Below are positions 8,691 to 16,861 of a stretch of 64,000 nt of DNA, piece by piece (within the stretch, counting starts at the first letter, position 1; every line of letters starts with the position of its first letter). Source of the DNA: Achromobacter piechaudii NBRC 102461 (GTDB lineage Bacteria; Pseudomonadota; Gammaproteobacteria; Burkholderiales; Burkholderiaceae_B); assembly GCF_001571245.1 (NCBI RefSeq), contig NZ_BCTK01000006.1, positions 124,001 to 188,000 on the forward strand, given 5' to 3'. Below the pieces are notes generated by a model. The model was given only the letters and a program-made list of their open reading frames with translations. It was not told where the DNA came from and searched no databases. The position numbers and the translations under genes were made by a program.

Positions 8691-10147
8691 GGTTCGTACG
8701 GCGCGTAGGGCTCGGCGGCGGCTTCGGCGGATTGTTCGATCTCGGTCATGCGCACGAGGTCCAGCAGATTGAAGCGGCCGTCGTGATGCCAGCCGGCTTC
8801 GGGCATGCTCATCGCGCCGATGGCGCTGATGCGCGTCACGCCCGCCGCGCCCAGTTGGTCGGCCAGCCGGTAGAGTTCTTCCGGCGTGGCCGCGACGCCC
8901 GCGGTCTGGAGATAGCGGCTGGCCCCCGCCACCAGCGCGGCAGCCTGATCGAGCGTGTCGATGGCGGCCACGGCAATATTGCGGTGCAGGGCGGTGGGCG
9001 AGAGCGCCGGGGCCGCATCGAAGTAGGCCACGCTCCATGCCGAGTCCGGGTCGCCGAGCAGCGCATCCCGGCCACCCGACGGCAACTGCCATTCGATGGC
9101 TTGCCGCCACTTGGCCACGGCGGCCGATTCCGTCAGGTCCAGCGCGCGCCGGGGAAAGCGTGTTTGCAGATTGGCCAGCTCTCCGGCCAGATACGCCGCG
9201 AAGTCGCGCGGCGACACCTGGCCGCCACGCTGCACGTAGAACAGCTGCGGCGAATAGCACCCTTGCTGGTCGTAGCGCATCACGTCCCAGGCGGCGCGGC
9301 GCGCCAGCGCGGGCGCGCGTTGCGCATCGAGCGCGCGGGCGCTGACCACGCCCACTCCCAGCTTGTGGCCATGCGCCAGAAAACGCGTCGTGACCGGCAG
9401 ACGTCGCTGGATGGCGTGCAGCGCGTCGTTGCCCCCGTAGGCGACGACGGTGTCGGCCTGAGCGTAGAGCGCGTCAGCCGCCTCGTCGCCCGCGCCGCGC
9501 CACCAGACCACGGCCAGGCAGTCGGCCAGCGGCGGATGCACCTCGGCCAGCAGCCGCGCGAACCAGCCGGCGAACAGCGGCTCGGCACTGGGCAGCTTGC
9601 CGATGTTGCCCGCCTTCACCAACAGCCCGCAGACGAGGCTCCACAAGGCCAGCGCGGGCACGTTGCCCGCCCAGCTGTGCGCCAGCAGTTGCGGGCCATG
9701 CGCGCGCACGGCCCCGCCCTTGGGCGCGGGCTGAAAGCCGTCCAGCACCTTGGGATTGGCGAAGTCCTCGGCCACGAAGCGATGCAACTGCGGCGCGCGA
9801 AACGTCTTGAAGAAACCGGTCAGCCCCAATCGCACCATCTGCGCGTCGTAGCCGCTGACAATCGGCAGCAGCGCGTCGGCCTGTTGCCGATACGGGTCAT
9901 CAGGGTCGAGCAAGCGGGCGATGGCGCGGTCGATGACGTCGATGATTTCCGACACCGTCATCGTCTTCAGATGCCGGGCGCTGGCTTGCCTGACGCGCTG
10001 GGCCAGCGCCTGCATCTGCGGCGCGGTCAGCACCGGCACGGCCACGTCCACGCGCTGGCCGTCCTGCTCGAAAGACAGGGTCTGCCATTGGACATCGGCC
10101 GTGGCGAGCCCCGGCAGGTATCCGGCCTGGACGTGTTGCACGCTCAT
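8687..10147 (-). CDS. LuxC-like acyl-CoA/acyl-enzyme reductase
   Basis: The product has 486 residues, the size of LuxC (fatty acid reductase subunit, PF05893). The key region is DQQGCYSPQ, with Cys297 matching the LuxC catalytic cysteine that takes the acyl group before NADPH reduction to an aldehyde. A GNIGKLPSAEP segment and an ADTVVAYGG segment fit the aldehyde-dehydrogenase-like nucleotide fold. It overlaps its LuxE-like partner upstream and the ATPase downstream by 4 bp each. No luxAB luciferase genes are present, so the bioluminescence role does not apply. In this operon it probably reduces an activated carboxylate, perhaps a thiamin fragment (inference). Confidence 0.87.
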   Translation of the reverse strand: MSVQHVQAGYLPGLATADVQWQTLSFEQDGQRVDVAVPVLTAPQMQALAQRVRQASARHLKTMTVSEIIDVIDRAIARLLDPDDPYRQQADALLPIVSGYDAQMVRLGLTGFFKTFRAPQLHRFVAEDFANPKVLDGFQPAPKGGAVRAHGPQLLAHSWAGNVPALALWSLVCGLLVKAGNIGKLPSAEPLFAGWFARLLAEVHPPLADCLAVVWWRGAGDEAADALYAQADTVVAYGGNDALHAIQRRLPVTTRFLAHGHKLGVGVVSARALDAQRAPALARRAAWDVMRYDQQGCYSPQLFYVQRGGQVSPRDFAAYLAGELANLQTRFPRRALDLTESAAVAKWRQAIEWQLPSGGRDALLGDPDSAWSVAYFDAAPALSPTALHRNIAVAAIDTLDQAAALVAGASRYLQTAGVAATPEELYRLADQLGAAGVTRISAIGAMSMPEAGWHHDGRFNLLDLVRMTEIEQSAEAAAEPYAPYEP

Positions 10148-11226
10148 GGCCGCGCCGACTGGATGAATTCTTCGACGGCCAGCGAGCAGCCCTTGGCCTC
10201 TGCACCTTCGGCGCGGCCCAACAGCAGGAAGCCGCCGTCGGCGGGTTGCCCTACGTCTTCGGTCAGGATGGTGCTGACCGAGTTGAAGTTGCCCAGGTCG
10301 CAATGCGCCAGGATGCCGCGTTCGCCGGCCGGCACGGTGCGTCCGGTGGCGGGGTCGACCAGTCGCGAGCGGATCCAGTGCGGTCCCGACTTCACGGAGG
10401 GGACGGTGGCGTTGCCGTCGTCATAGAACTGCGTGCTCAGTTCGGTCATGCCGTACATGTTGATGCACAGCGAGCGCGGCACGCCCAGCAGGTCCGAGAG
10501 CTCGGAATAGAACGTGTCGAGCGGCAATTCGCGCGACTGGCCCTTGTAGCCGCCGGTATCCAGGATGCGGCTGCCCGGCGGCAGGCGGAACCTGCGTCCG
10601 TCGCGGCGCAGCGCGTCGATCACATGCACGAAGCTGAAGCTGGCGCCCAGCAGCGCATAGGGCTGGCCCTGGCGTTCGGCTTCTTCCAGCCGGCGCCACA
10701 AACTGTCCAGGTCTATCCCCTGCGGCGTCATGAAATAGCGGCTGTCTTCGGCGCCAAACGTGCTCATTGCCAACGCCAGGTAATGCGCCAGCGACGAATT
10801 CGGCATCGCCACTTCGTCCGGAAACAGAATGCCCATGGGCAGGCGCGCCGTGCCCTGCATGACGCGCGCCGCGAAGTTGCGCGTCATGGACAGGTCGTAG
10901 ACCTCCAGATGCGGATGAAAGTGCCGCCCGCGCATGTCGGCGCGCGTGGTGCCGCTGGTCATGAAGACGCGCTCATCGGCACGGGGCGGCTCGCAGCGCA
11001 GCTCCATCGCCTTGAAGGCGTCGATGGGCACGGCGGGAATGTCGCTCCAGGTCTTCACATTGCGCACGGTCGCGCCGCGCCGCTGGCAAAAGGCGCGATA
11101 CGGCGCGTTGGCGCCATATTGATAGGCGAAAAGCCGCAGCGCCAACTGATCGAACTGTTCGTCGGTGCAGCCGTCCTGGGCTATGAATTCGAGGAGTTCC
11201 GCAACGGGCGGGGCAGCGTTGTTCAT
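10144..11226 (-). CDS. LuxE-like acyl-protein synthetase (carboxylate-activating enzyme)
   Basis: The product has 360 residues, the LuxE length (PF04443). Adenylation features are FMTSGTT (Ser91-Thr94), ILDTGGYKGQ, and MYGMTE with a following Gln. Near the C-terminus the GCSLA motif carries Cys347, the position that in LuxE accepts the acyl group and hands it to LuxC. It is the first gene after the TPP riboswitch. The ATG at 11226 has an AGGA about 14 bases upstream, a rather long spacing; no better start is seen. It is expected to make an acyl-adenylate and then a thioester from a carboxylic acid using ATP. The acid is unknown. Confidence 0.87.
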   Translation of the reverse strand: MNNAAPPVAELLEFIAQDGCTDEQFDQLALRLFAYQYGANAPYRAFCQRRGATVRNVKTWSDIPAVPIDAFKAMELRCEPPRADERVFMTSGTTRADMRGRHFHPHLEVYDLSMTRNFAARVMQGTARLPMGILFPDEVAMPNSSLAHYLALAMSTFGAEDSRYFMTPQGIDLDSLWRRLEEAERQGQPYALLGASFSFVHVIDALRRDGRRFRLPPGSRILDTGGYKGQSRELPLDTFYSELSDLLGVPRSLCINMYGMTELSTQFYDDGNATVPSVKSGPHWIRSRLVDPATGRTVPAGERGILAHCDLGNFNSVSTILTEDVGQPADGGFLLLGRAEGAEAKGCSLAVEEFIQSARP

Positions 11227-11262
11227 GGGCGTTCGTTGATTCCTGTGCTGGGAAGCTCCGAA

Positions 11263-11299
11263 GCCCGCCCGCGTCGGCAGCGCGTAGGCGCGGCAGGGC
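11263..11299 (-). promoter_or_regulatory. Hairpin in the riboswitch expression platform
   Basis: Between the TPP aptamer and the LuxE-like start, GCCCTGCCGCG (11299-11289 on the minus strand) can pair with CGCGGGCGGGC (11273-11263), giving nine pairs with a two-base internal mismatch and a 15-base loop. No U-tract follows, so it is not a standard intrinsic terminator. It may serve in translational control or Rho access. Confidence 0.4.
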
Positions 11300-11308
11300 A
11301 AGGCGATT

Positions 11309-11381
11309 GCTCTTCTTACGCCGGCATGAACCGGGTCAAGTTCGCGGGTGTGAATCTCAGCACTGGCGTGCACCCCGGAGC
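11309..11381 (-). promoter_or_regulatory. TPP (THI-box) riboswitch
   Basis: Read on the minus strand, the conserved THI-box elements occur in order: GGGGTGC, then GCTGAGA (CTGAGA at 11360-11355), then ACACCC, then GAACTTGACCCGGTT (GAACTTGA at 11343-11336), then CATGCCGGCGTAAGAAG. Ends GCTC and GAGC (11381-11378 and 11312-11309) can close stem P1. This is the thiamin pyrophosphate aptamer, which represses its downstream genes when TPP is plentiful. It lies 82 bases before the LuxE-like start codon, so the whole six-gene operon should respond to thiamin status. Confidence 0.93.
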
Positions 11382-11452
11382 GTGGGCAATGTTAACCCGC
11401 ATTGGGCGGGACGTTCGCGGCTGGATGTAAGAAGAGGCGTTTGCTTCGAAGC

Positions 11453-11944
11453 TCAGACCTCCAGGTCAAAGCCCTGCTGTCCATCCAAGCGGAAGGCGCT
11501 CGGGTCATATCCGGAGGAAAGCACGATGGATCGCACCTGACACGTGCCGGCTTCTCGGAGCCGTCCGCAGTACTTGTGCAAGGACGAAGCGTCTTCGGTC
11601 AGGATGAAAGGTATTTGCTCGTGACAAGCCTGTGCGATCAGCTTGATGTCATCGCGTGCGACGGGGCGAGGCGCGTCGTCGTCCCTTGGACCCAAGGCGT
11701 TCCATAGCTGCGCAGCCCGCTGCCCATGAGGAATATTGAAGGGCAGGTGACGAAATTTTTGCAGGGGCAGATCGGTGATTGGCTGCTTGATGCCGAATTC
11801 GGCGGCGACAACAGCCGAAAAATAAATCGGCAACGATTCGTCCAGCATTTGGCGGAAATACTTGGAGGCGGTTTCGTGATTGGGGCGAGCCGCATCTACC
11901 AACGAAATCAGAAAGCTGGTGTCCAGCAACGCTGCTGCCGTCAT
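11453..11944 (-). CDS. PIN-domain protein (VapC-like ribonuclease candidate)
   Basis: The product has 163 residues. The PIN acidic residues are in place: Asp8 in LLDTS, Glu49 in AAEFG, Asp98/Asp99 in RDDIKLIAQA, and Asp118 in TEDAS. Such domains cut RNA with metal ions and are common as toxins. Its ATG overlaps the stop of the upstream gene by 4 bp (ATGA), so the two are made together. The partner is 257 residues, much larger than a usual VapB antitoxin, so the pair may be a toxin-antitoxin system of unfamiliar form or something else. The stretch looks somewhat less GC-rich than its neighbours by eye. Confidence 0.75.
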   Translation of the reverse strand: MTAAALLDTSFLISLVDAARPNHETASKYFRQMLDESLPIYFSAVVAAEFGIKQPITDLPLQKFRHLPFNIPHGQRAAQLWNALGPRDDDAPRPVARDDIKLIAQACHEQIPFILTEDASSLHKYCGRLREAGTCQVRSIVLSSGYDPSAFRLDGQQGFDLEV

Positions 11945-12714
11945 GAGCCGTCGCCCCGCAGCGATTCAACCCATTTGCTTGCATCAGGCGTATCAGCCCA
12001 AGCTGCCGTGCCTTTGCGAACCAATTGCTGGAACTCGTTCTCGTCGTACGCAGGGTGATGCATTTCAAAAGCGCGCAGGTTCAAATTCCGCAGTTGGCCG
12101 GTGCGTAGATTCTCCTCGGCCGTCACGTGCAGCAGCGCCTGCCGATAGAGCCGGTTGTCGCGCTCGTCTGCAAGCAGTTGCTGCGTGGCGGCGATGGTGA
12201 GGGATTTGCCGTTTTCAAGCACCAGATGGACGTTGGCCTTGGTTTTGCCGCCCCAATCCACAATGGTGCCGTGCAAGTATTTTTCGACGGTGACCCAGAT
12301 ATCGATGGATGCCTTGAAATCGGTGTTGCGCGTGATCGTGGCGAGAGGGCGTTTGGCTTCATCCTCCAGGCGGTAAACCCGGTTTGGATTGTTGCGAGCC
12401 TGGGTCTGCCAACGTTCGAGGACGTTGGCTCGACGGGGATCGATTTCGCCTGCGGCCTCGGGTTGCGCCAGTTGCGCCACGTCCGACCAAAGCGCCGCTG
12501 CATGCTGCAACCCGTGTGCTTGCAGAACCAGCGAGCCTTCTTCGATGGACACAAGCACTGCCGAGGGATTCACTTCACGCGTCGAGCCTTGCAGAAAGTC
12601 GCTCACGTCCTTTTGAAATTCGCCAAGCAAACTCAGCGGGACATGTTTCGGCCCCACATCCACGCCATCGATGCGGTCATGCACGGCGAAACGAAGGTTG
12701 TCGGCGGCTTTCAT
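11941..12714 (-). CDS. Unrecognised 257-residue protein coupled to the PIN-domain gene
   Basis: I do not recognise a family. The product is soluble, mixed alpha/beta in appearance, with no signal peptide or membrane segment. The middle part (TDFKASIDIWVTVEKY, then a GTIVDWGGKTKANVHLVL segment) looks like a small beta-rich domain with a ligand- or protein-binding character. It is the first gene of a two-gene unit with the PIN protein and overlaps it by 4 bp. By position it would be the antitoxin or controller. The unit lies just beyond the tRNA-Phe pair, a usual spot for acquired genes, but no integrase is visible. Confidence 0.7.
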   Translation of the reverse strand: MKAADNLRFAVHDRIDGVDVGPKHVPLSLLGEFQKDVSDFLQGSTREVNPSAVLVSIEEGSLVLQAHGLQHAAALWSDVAQLAQPEAAGEIDPRRANVLERWQTQARNNPNRVYRLEDEAKRPLATITRNTDFKASIDIWVTVEKYLHGTIVDWGGKTKANVHLVLENGKSLTIAATQQLLADERDNRLYRQALLHVTAEENLRTGQLRNLNLRAFEMHHPAYDENEFQQLVRKGTAAWADTPDASKWVESLRGDGS

Positions 12715-12951
12715 GGAGCCGATTGTAGAGCTATGCCCACCATTCGGGGTACTTGTAACGGCTGATCGGGGAGGGTGGGCTCAGGGCGATAAGGCGGGGT
12801 TTCCCTCCTGCGCACGCGCTGCGAAACGCTGTTGCGACGAGTCTCGAACAGGGACAAAAATAGCCCGCATTTGTCTCGGCCGGGCATTGGCTGGCGTCGC
12901 GCAGGCCAGGTCGGCTCTGTCCAGACAAACACGGATCAAATTCCAGAACGC

Positions 12952-12979
12952 AAAAAGCCCCGCCGAAGCGGGGCTTTTT
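12952..12979 (-). terminator. Intrinsic terminator after the first tRNA-Phe
   Basis: AAAAAGCCCCGC, a four-base loop and GCGGGGCTTTTT form a perfect stem, with T-runs on both strands. It lies 10 bases past the CCA end of the tRNA gene at 12990-13065. Confidence 0.85.
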
Positions 12980-12989
12980 GTAGAAATTC

Positions 12990-13065
12990 TGGTGGCCTGG
13001 GGCGGAATCGAACCACCGACACAAGGATTTTCAATCCTCTGCTCTACCGACTGAGCTACCAGGCC
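12990..13065 (-). tRNA. tRNA-Phe (GAA), copy closer to the PIN pair
   Basis: The minus strand folds as a complete 76-base tRNA with encoded CCA: acceptor GGCCTGG, D-arm TAGCTCAGTCGGTAGAGCA, anticodon GAA at 13032-13030 within AGGATTGAAAATCCT, and T-arm GGTTCGATTCC. It is identical to the copy at 13153-13228. A strong terminator follows. Confidence 0.97.
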
Positions 13066-13081
13066 AACACGTACGCTTTGC

Positions 13082-13113
13082 AAAAAGCCCAGCGCGGCGG
13101 CTGGGCTTTTTTT
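13082..13113 (-). terminator. Intrinsic terminator between the two tRNA-Phe genes
   Basis: AAAAAGCCCAGC, a short loop and GCTGGGCTTTTTTT form a strong stem with T-runs on both strands, about 40 bases past the second tRNA-Phe copy. Each tRNA gene thus has its own terminator. Confidence 0.82.
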
Positions 13114-13152
13114 GGGACTTGGATGTTTCCAGGCAAGCCCCAATAAATATTC

Positions 13153-13228
13153 TGGTGGCCTGGGGCGGAATCGAACCACCGACACAAGGATTTTCAATCC
13201 TCTGCTCTACCGACTGAGCTACCAGGCC
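13153..13228 (-). tRNA. tRNA-Phe (GAA), promoter-proximal copy
   Basis: A 76-base tRNA, base for base identical to the copy at 12990-13065, with anticodon GAA and encoded CCA. It is read away from hemA, with a -10-like TATAGT 14 bases upstream of its 5' end. The terminator at 13082-13113 separates it from the second copy, so the second copy either has its own promoter in the 39 bases between or relies on read-through. Confidence 0.97.
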
Positions 13229-13241
13229 AACGAAGTCCGCA

Positions 13242-13247
13242 ACTATA
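13242..13247 (-). promoter_or_regulatory. -10-like element for tRNA-Phe
   Basis: TATAGT on the minus strand in an AT-rich stretch, placed so that transcription would begin about seven bases before the tRNA. The -35 side is weak. Confidence 0.4.
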
Positions 13248-13400
13248 CACAAAATTTTCAGCCCGCGCCAGCCGAGGGGACAAATCGGTCACTATTTTTT
13301 TGCCCTGGGCGCGGCCCCTGACTGTTGGGTGAATGGCACGGAAGGTGCGACGCAGGGTCGCGCTAGCGTGCACAAATGGGCTGGGGATAACCCGCAGGGG

Positions 13401-13406
13401 TATAAT
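13401..13406 (+). promoter_or_regulatory. -10 element for hemA
   Basis: A perfect TATAAT, 39 bases before the hemA start codon. No good -35 hexamer is seen at the right distance, so activity may depend on other factors. Confidence 0.55.
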
Positions 13407-13444
13407 CTTTGAGTCATTTTCGTGGCAGTTCTTTACGCATACTC

Positions 13445-14719
13445 ATGTCGGTAGCTGTCCTAGCCTTCGGTCTGAACCACACCTCCGCGCCGGTTTCGGT
13501 TCGCGAACGCGTGTCTATGCCCGTCGATCTGGTCAAGCCCGCGCTTGAAGGTTTGCGTTCGGCATTCGGCGGATCCGTCCGCGAAGCCGCCATCCTGTCC
13601 ACCTGTAATCGCACCGAAATCTATTGCGCGGCCGACGGTCACGTCGCCGATCAATTGCCCGCCTGGCTGGCTGAACACAACCGCCTGGACGCCGGCACGC
13701 TGCGCCCGCATCTTTATCGCCATCATCAGGACGACGCCGTTCGTCACGCGTTCCGCGTGGCCAGCGGGCTGGATTCCATGGTGCTGGGCGAAACCCAGAT
13801 CGTGGGCCAGATGAAGGACGCCGTGCGCGCCGCCGGCGAGGCTGGTTCGCTGGGCACCTTGCTGCATCAGATGTTCCAGCGCACGTTTTCGGTGGCCAAG
13901 GAAGTGCGGTCGCAAACGGCCATCGGCGCGCAGTCGGTGTCCATGGCCGCCGCCGCCGTCCGCCTGGCCGAGCGCGTGTTCGGCAATCTGGATCAGGCCC
14001 GCACGCTGTTCATCGGCGCGGGGGAAATGATTGAATTGTGCGCGACGCACTTTGCCGCGCAACGCCCGCGTAGCATGGTGGTCGCCAACCGTACCGCCGA
14101 GCGCGCTGAAATCCTGGCCAACCGGTTCTCGGCCAGCACCATGAAGCTGTCGGACCTGACGGAACGCCTGTCCGAATTCGACGTCATCGTGTCCTGTACG
14201 GCAAGCTCCCTGCCCATCCTTGGCCTGGGGATGGTGGAACGGGCCACGCGCCTGCGCCGCCACCGCCCGATGGTCATGATCGATCTGGCCGTGCCGCGCG
14301 ACATCGAACCTGAAGTCGGCCGCCTGGACGACGTCTATCTGTATTCGGTGGACGACCTGGGCCGCCTGGTCCAGACTGGCACCGATGCGCGCCGCGCCGC
14401 CGTGGTGCAGGCCGAAGCCATTATCGAAACCCGCGTCCAGGGCTTCATGCACTGGATGCAGTCCCGCGAAGTGGTGCCCGTCATCCGCGACCTGCATCAG
14501 GCCGCCGAAGATGTCCGCGCCGCCGAACTCGAGCGCGCCCGCCGCCTGCTGGCGCGTGGCGAATCGCCCGAAGCCGTGCTGGAACAGCTGGCGCACGGGC
14601 TGACGCAAAAATACCTGCACGGCCCGCTGGCGGCGCTGAACCGCAGCGAAGGCGACGACCGCAAGCAGCTGCTTGCCTGGATGCCGCGCCTGTTCCCCGG
14701 CCGCGACTCCCGCCGTTAG
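13445..14719 (+). CDS. hemA: Glutamyl-tRNA reductase
   Basis: The product has 424 residues. It reduces glutamyl-tRNA to glutamate-1-semialdehyde, the committed step of tetrapyrrole synthesis. The N-terminal catalytic domain begins with [14 protein letters not shown] and has the nucleophile Cys54 in [23 protein letters not shown] segment and the NADPH-binding domain (FIGAGEM at about 195) follow, then the helical dimerisation domain. The ATG at 13445 gives the conserved N-terminus; a longer frame upstream adds unconserved residues. It is followed by prfA, the usual betaproteobacterial order, and a weak hairpin (14736-14751) lies in the gap. Confidence 0.97.
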   Translation: MSVAVLAFGLNHTSAPVSVRERVSMPVDLVKPALEGLRSAFGGSVREAAILSTCNRTEIYCAADGHVADQLPAWLAEHNRLDAGTLRPHLYRHHQDDAVRHAFRVASGLDSMVLGETQIVGQMKDAVRAAGEAGSLGTLLHQMFQRTFSVAKEVRSQTAIGAQSVSMAAAAVRLAERVFGNLDQARTLFIGAGEMIELCATHFAAQRPRSMVVANRTAERAEILANRFSASTMKLSDLTERLSEFDVIVSCTASSLPILGLGMVERATRLRRHRPMVMIDLAVPRDIEPEVGRLDDVYLYSVDDLGRLVQTGTDARRAAVVQAEAIIETRVQGFMHWMQSREVVPVIRDLHQAAEDVRAAELERARRLLARGESPEAVLEQLAHGLTQKYLHGPLAALNRSEGDDRKQLLAWMPRLFPGRDSRR

Positions 14720-14803
14720 CGTTTCTGCCCCACGTCCCGCCTCCTGGCGGGCGTTCGTCTTTTGGGCGCCCGCTTTCCCGTTTTTTCTTTGGTCTATCCC
14801 CCC

Positions 14804-15886
14804 ATGAAATCTTCCATGCGCAGCCGGCTGGAGCATCTGTGTAACCGCCTGACCGAGGTGGACGCGTTGCTCGCCCAGCCGGAAACCGCGTCCGATATGG
14901 ACCGTTTCCGCAAGCTCTCGCGCGAACGCGCCGAGCTTGAGCCCGTGGTCGAAGCCTTTACCGCGTTCGCACGCACCGAAGAGGACCTGGCGACCGCGCA
15001 GGAAATGCTGTCCGACCCCGACATGAAAGCCATGGCGGAAGACGAGATCAAGACCGGACGGGTCAAGCTGGAAAGCCTGGAAAGCGCCTTGCAGCTGCTG
15101 CTGTTGCCGCGCGACCCCAACGACGGGCGCAGCGTGTTCCTGGAAATCCGCGCGGGCACGGGCGGCGATGAAAGCGCGCTGTTCTCGGGCGACCTGCTGC
15201 GCATGTACACGCGCTACGCGGAAACGCGAGGCTGGCGCGTGGAGCTGATGTCGGAAAGCGCGTCGGAACTGGGCGGCTACAAGGAAGTGATTGCGCGCAT
15301 CGACGGCGACGGCGCTTATGGGCGCCTGAAGTTCGAATCCGGCGCGCACCGCGTGCAGCGCGTGCCCGCCACCGAAGCGCAGGGCCGCATCCACACCTCG
15401 GCCTGCACCGTGGCGGTGATGGCGGAAGCCGACGAGATGTCGGAAATCGTCATCAACGCCAACGATCTGCGCATCGACACGTTCCGTGCCAGCGGCGCGG
15501 GCGGCCAGCACATCAACAAGACCGATTCGGCAGTGCGTATCACCCACTTGCCCACGGGGCTGGTGGTGGAATGCCAGGACGACCGTTCGCAGCACCGCAA
15601 CAAGGACAAGGCCATGCAGGTGCTGGCCGCGCGCCTGAAAGACAAGGAAACGCGCGAACGGCAAAGCAAGGAAGCGGCAGAGCGCAAGAGCCTGATCGGC
15701 ACGGGTGACCGTTCCGAACGCATCCGCACCTATAACTTTCCGCAAGGCCGCGTGACGGATCACCGCATCAATCTCACGCTGTACAAGTTGCAGCAGATCA
15801 TGGAAGGCGATCTGGAAGAGCTGACCGGTGCGTTGATCGCCGAGCATCAGGCCGAGCAGTTGGCCGCGCTGGGCGACGACATCTGA
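14804..15886 (+). CDS. prfA: Peptide chain release factor 1
   Basis: The product has 360 residues, the normal length. The GGQ peptidyl-hydrolysis motif is at 233-235 within [15 protein letters not shown], the same numbering as the E. coli protein. It ends translation at UAA and UAG. The ATG at 14804 was chosen over an upstream TTG because the conserved N-terminus begins there. The next gene, prmC, encodes the methyltransferase that modifies the glutamine of this GGQ, and starts 10 bases after the stop. Confidence 0.97.
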   Translation: MKSSMRSRLEHLCNRLTEVDALLAQPETASDMDRFRKLSRERAELEPVVEAFTAFARTEEDLATAQEMLSDPDMKAMAEDEIKTGRVKLESLESALQLLLLPRDPNDGRSVFLEIRAGTGGDESALFSGDLLRMYTRYAETRGWRVELMSESASELGGYKEVIARIDGDGAYGRLKFESGAHRVQRVPATEAQGRIHTSACTVAVMAEADEMSEIVINANDLRIDTFRASGAGGQHINKTDSAVRITHLPTGLVVECQDDRSQHRNKDKAMQVLAARLKDKETRERQSKEAAERKSLIGTGDRSERIRTYNFPQGRVTDHRINLTLYKLQQIMEGDLEELTGALIAEHQAEQLAALGDDI

Positions 15887-15896
15887 GGCGCGCGCC

Positions 15897-16727
15897 ATGA
15901 CGACGCCCCAGCTTAAAAGCCTGCTGCTCGACACCCGCCTGCCGCGCCTGGAAGTGCGCATGCTGCTTGAGCACGTCCTGCAAAAGCCGCGCGCGTGGCT
16001 GCTGGCGCACGACACCGATCCGCTGACGCCCGACGTCGCGGCGGCTTACGAAGCGCTGTTGGCGCGCCGGCTGGCGGGCGAGCCCATGGCGTATCTGCTG
16101 GGTCACCGTGAATTCATGGGCCATCGCTTTCTCGTCACGCCCGACGTGCTGATTCCGCGTCCCGACACCGAGGTGCTGGTGGAAACGGCGCTGGAATGCG
16201 TTGCGGCCATCGCTGGACCGGCCGTGCTGGACCTGGGCACCGGCAGCGGCGCCATCGCTATCTCCATCGCATTGGCGCGCCGCGATGCGCGCGTCATGGC
16301 GTCGGACCTCAGCGCCGCCGCGTTGAAGGTGGCGGCGGCCAATGCGTGGGAGTTGACGGCGTCGGTGCGTTTCGTTGAAGGCAGCTGGTTCGACGCCGTG
16401 CCGGCTGGCGAAGGCTTTGACCTGATCGTGTCCAATCCGCCCTATGTGGCCAGCGACGATCCCCATCTGGACCAGGGCGACCTGCGCTTTGAGCCGCGCG
16501 GCGCGCTGACCGATGGCGCGGGCGGCTTGGAAGACCTTGCCCGCATCGTGGCGGGCGCAGGTCGCCACCTGAAACCGGGCGGCGCGTTGTGGATGGAGCA
16601 TGGCTGGGACCAGGCGCAGGCGGTACGCGAATTGCTGACCAGCGCGGGCTTTGACAACGTGCACAGCCGGCACGACCTGGCGGGTATCGAACGCATTTCA
16701 GGCGGACGCTGGCCCGCCGCCCGCTGA
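15897..16727 (+). CDS. prmC: Release factor glutamine N5-methyltransferase
   Basis: The product has 276 residues. A helical N-terminal domain is followed by a SAM-binding fold with VLDLGTGSGAIAISIA and the N5-glutamine methyltransferase motif NPPY at 180-183. It methylates the GGQ glutamine of release factors. It follows prfA closely (10-base gap), so both should be co-transcribed. A terminator-like hairpin lies beyond its stop. Confidence 0.96.
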   Translation: MTTPQLKSLLLDTRLPRLEVRMLLEHVLQKPRAWLLAHDTDPLTPDVAAAYEALLARRLAGEPMAYLLGHREFMGHRFLVTPDVLIPRPDTEVLVETALECVAAIAGPAVLDLGTGSGAIAISIALARRDARVMASDLSAAALKVAAANAWELTASVRFVEGSWFDAVPAGEGFDLIVSNPPYVASDDPHLDQGDLRFEPRGALTDGAGGLEDLARIVAGAGRHLKPGGALWMEHGWDQAQAVRELLTSAGFDNVHSRHDLAGIERISGGRWPAAR

Positions 16728-16776
16728 ACAACCGGGTCATTTGTTACAGACTTTCAGGGCGGAAACCGCGTTTGGC

Positions 16777-16810
16777 CCGCCCCGCAGCCGGGGATTTCGG
16801 GCGGTTTTTT
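16777..16810 (+). terminator. Probable intrinsic terminator after prmC
   Basis: CCGCCC (16777-16782) and GGGCGG (16799-16804) can pair around a 16-base loop, with six T directly after. The stem is short, so strength is uncertain. Confidence 0.5.
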
Positions 16811-16820
16811 CCGCTGTACC

Positions 16821-16826
16821 TATAAT
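16821..16826 (+). promoter_or_regulatory. -10 element for grxD
   Basis: A perfect TATAAT, 36 bases before the grxD start and just past the prmC terminator. The -35 side is poor. Confidence 0.5.
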
Positions 16827-16861
16827 CGGCATATTCCGTTATGCCTGTCCAAGAGACCACC

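Noticed and set aside
8687..11226. LuxC/LuxE-like genes as part of a bioluminescence operon
   Set aside because: No luxAB or luxD genes are present and the leader is a TPP riboswitch with a ThiXYZ-type importer. The classical light-emission role does not fit.
11453..13228. An integrated genomic island with att sites at tRNA-Phe
   Set aside because: The two tRNA copies are complete and each has a terminator. No integrase or partial tRNA repeat was found on the far side of the PIN pair.
13460..16015. An 851-codon minus-strand frame opposite hemA, prfA and prmC
   Set aside because: It spans three well-conserved plus-strand genes and has low-complexity His/Gln/Ala composition. It is a shadow frame.
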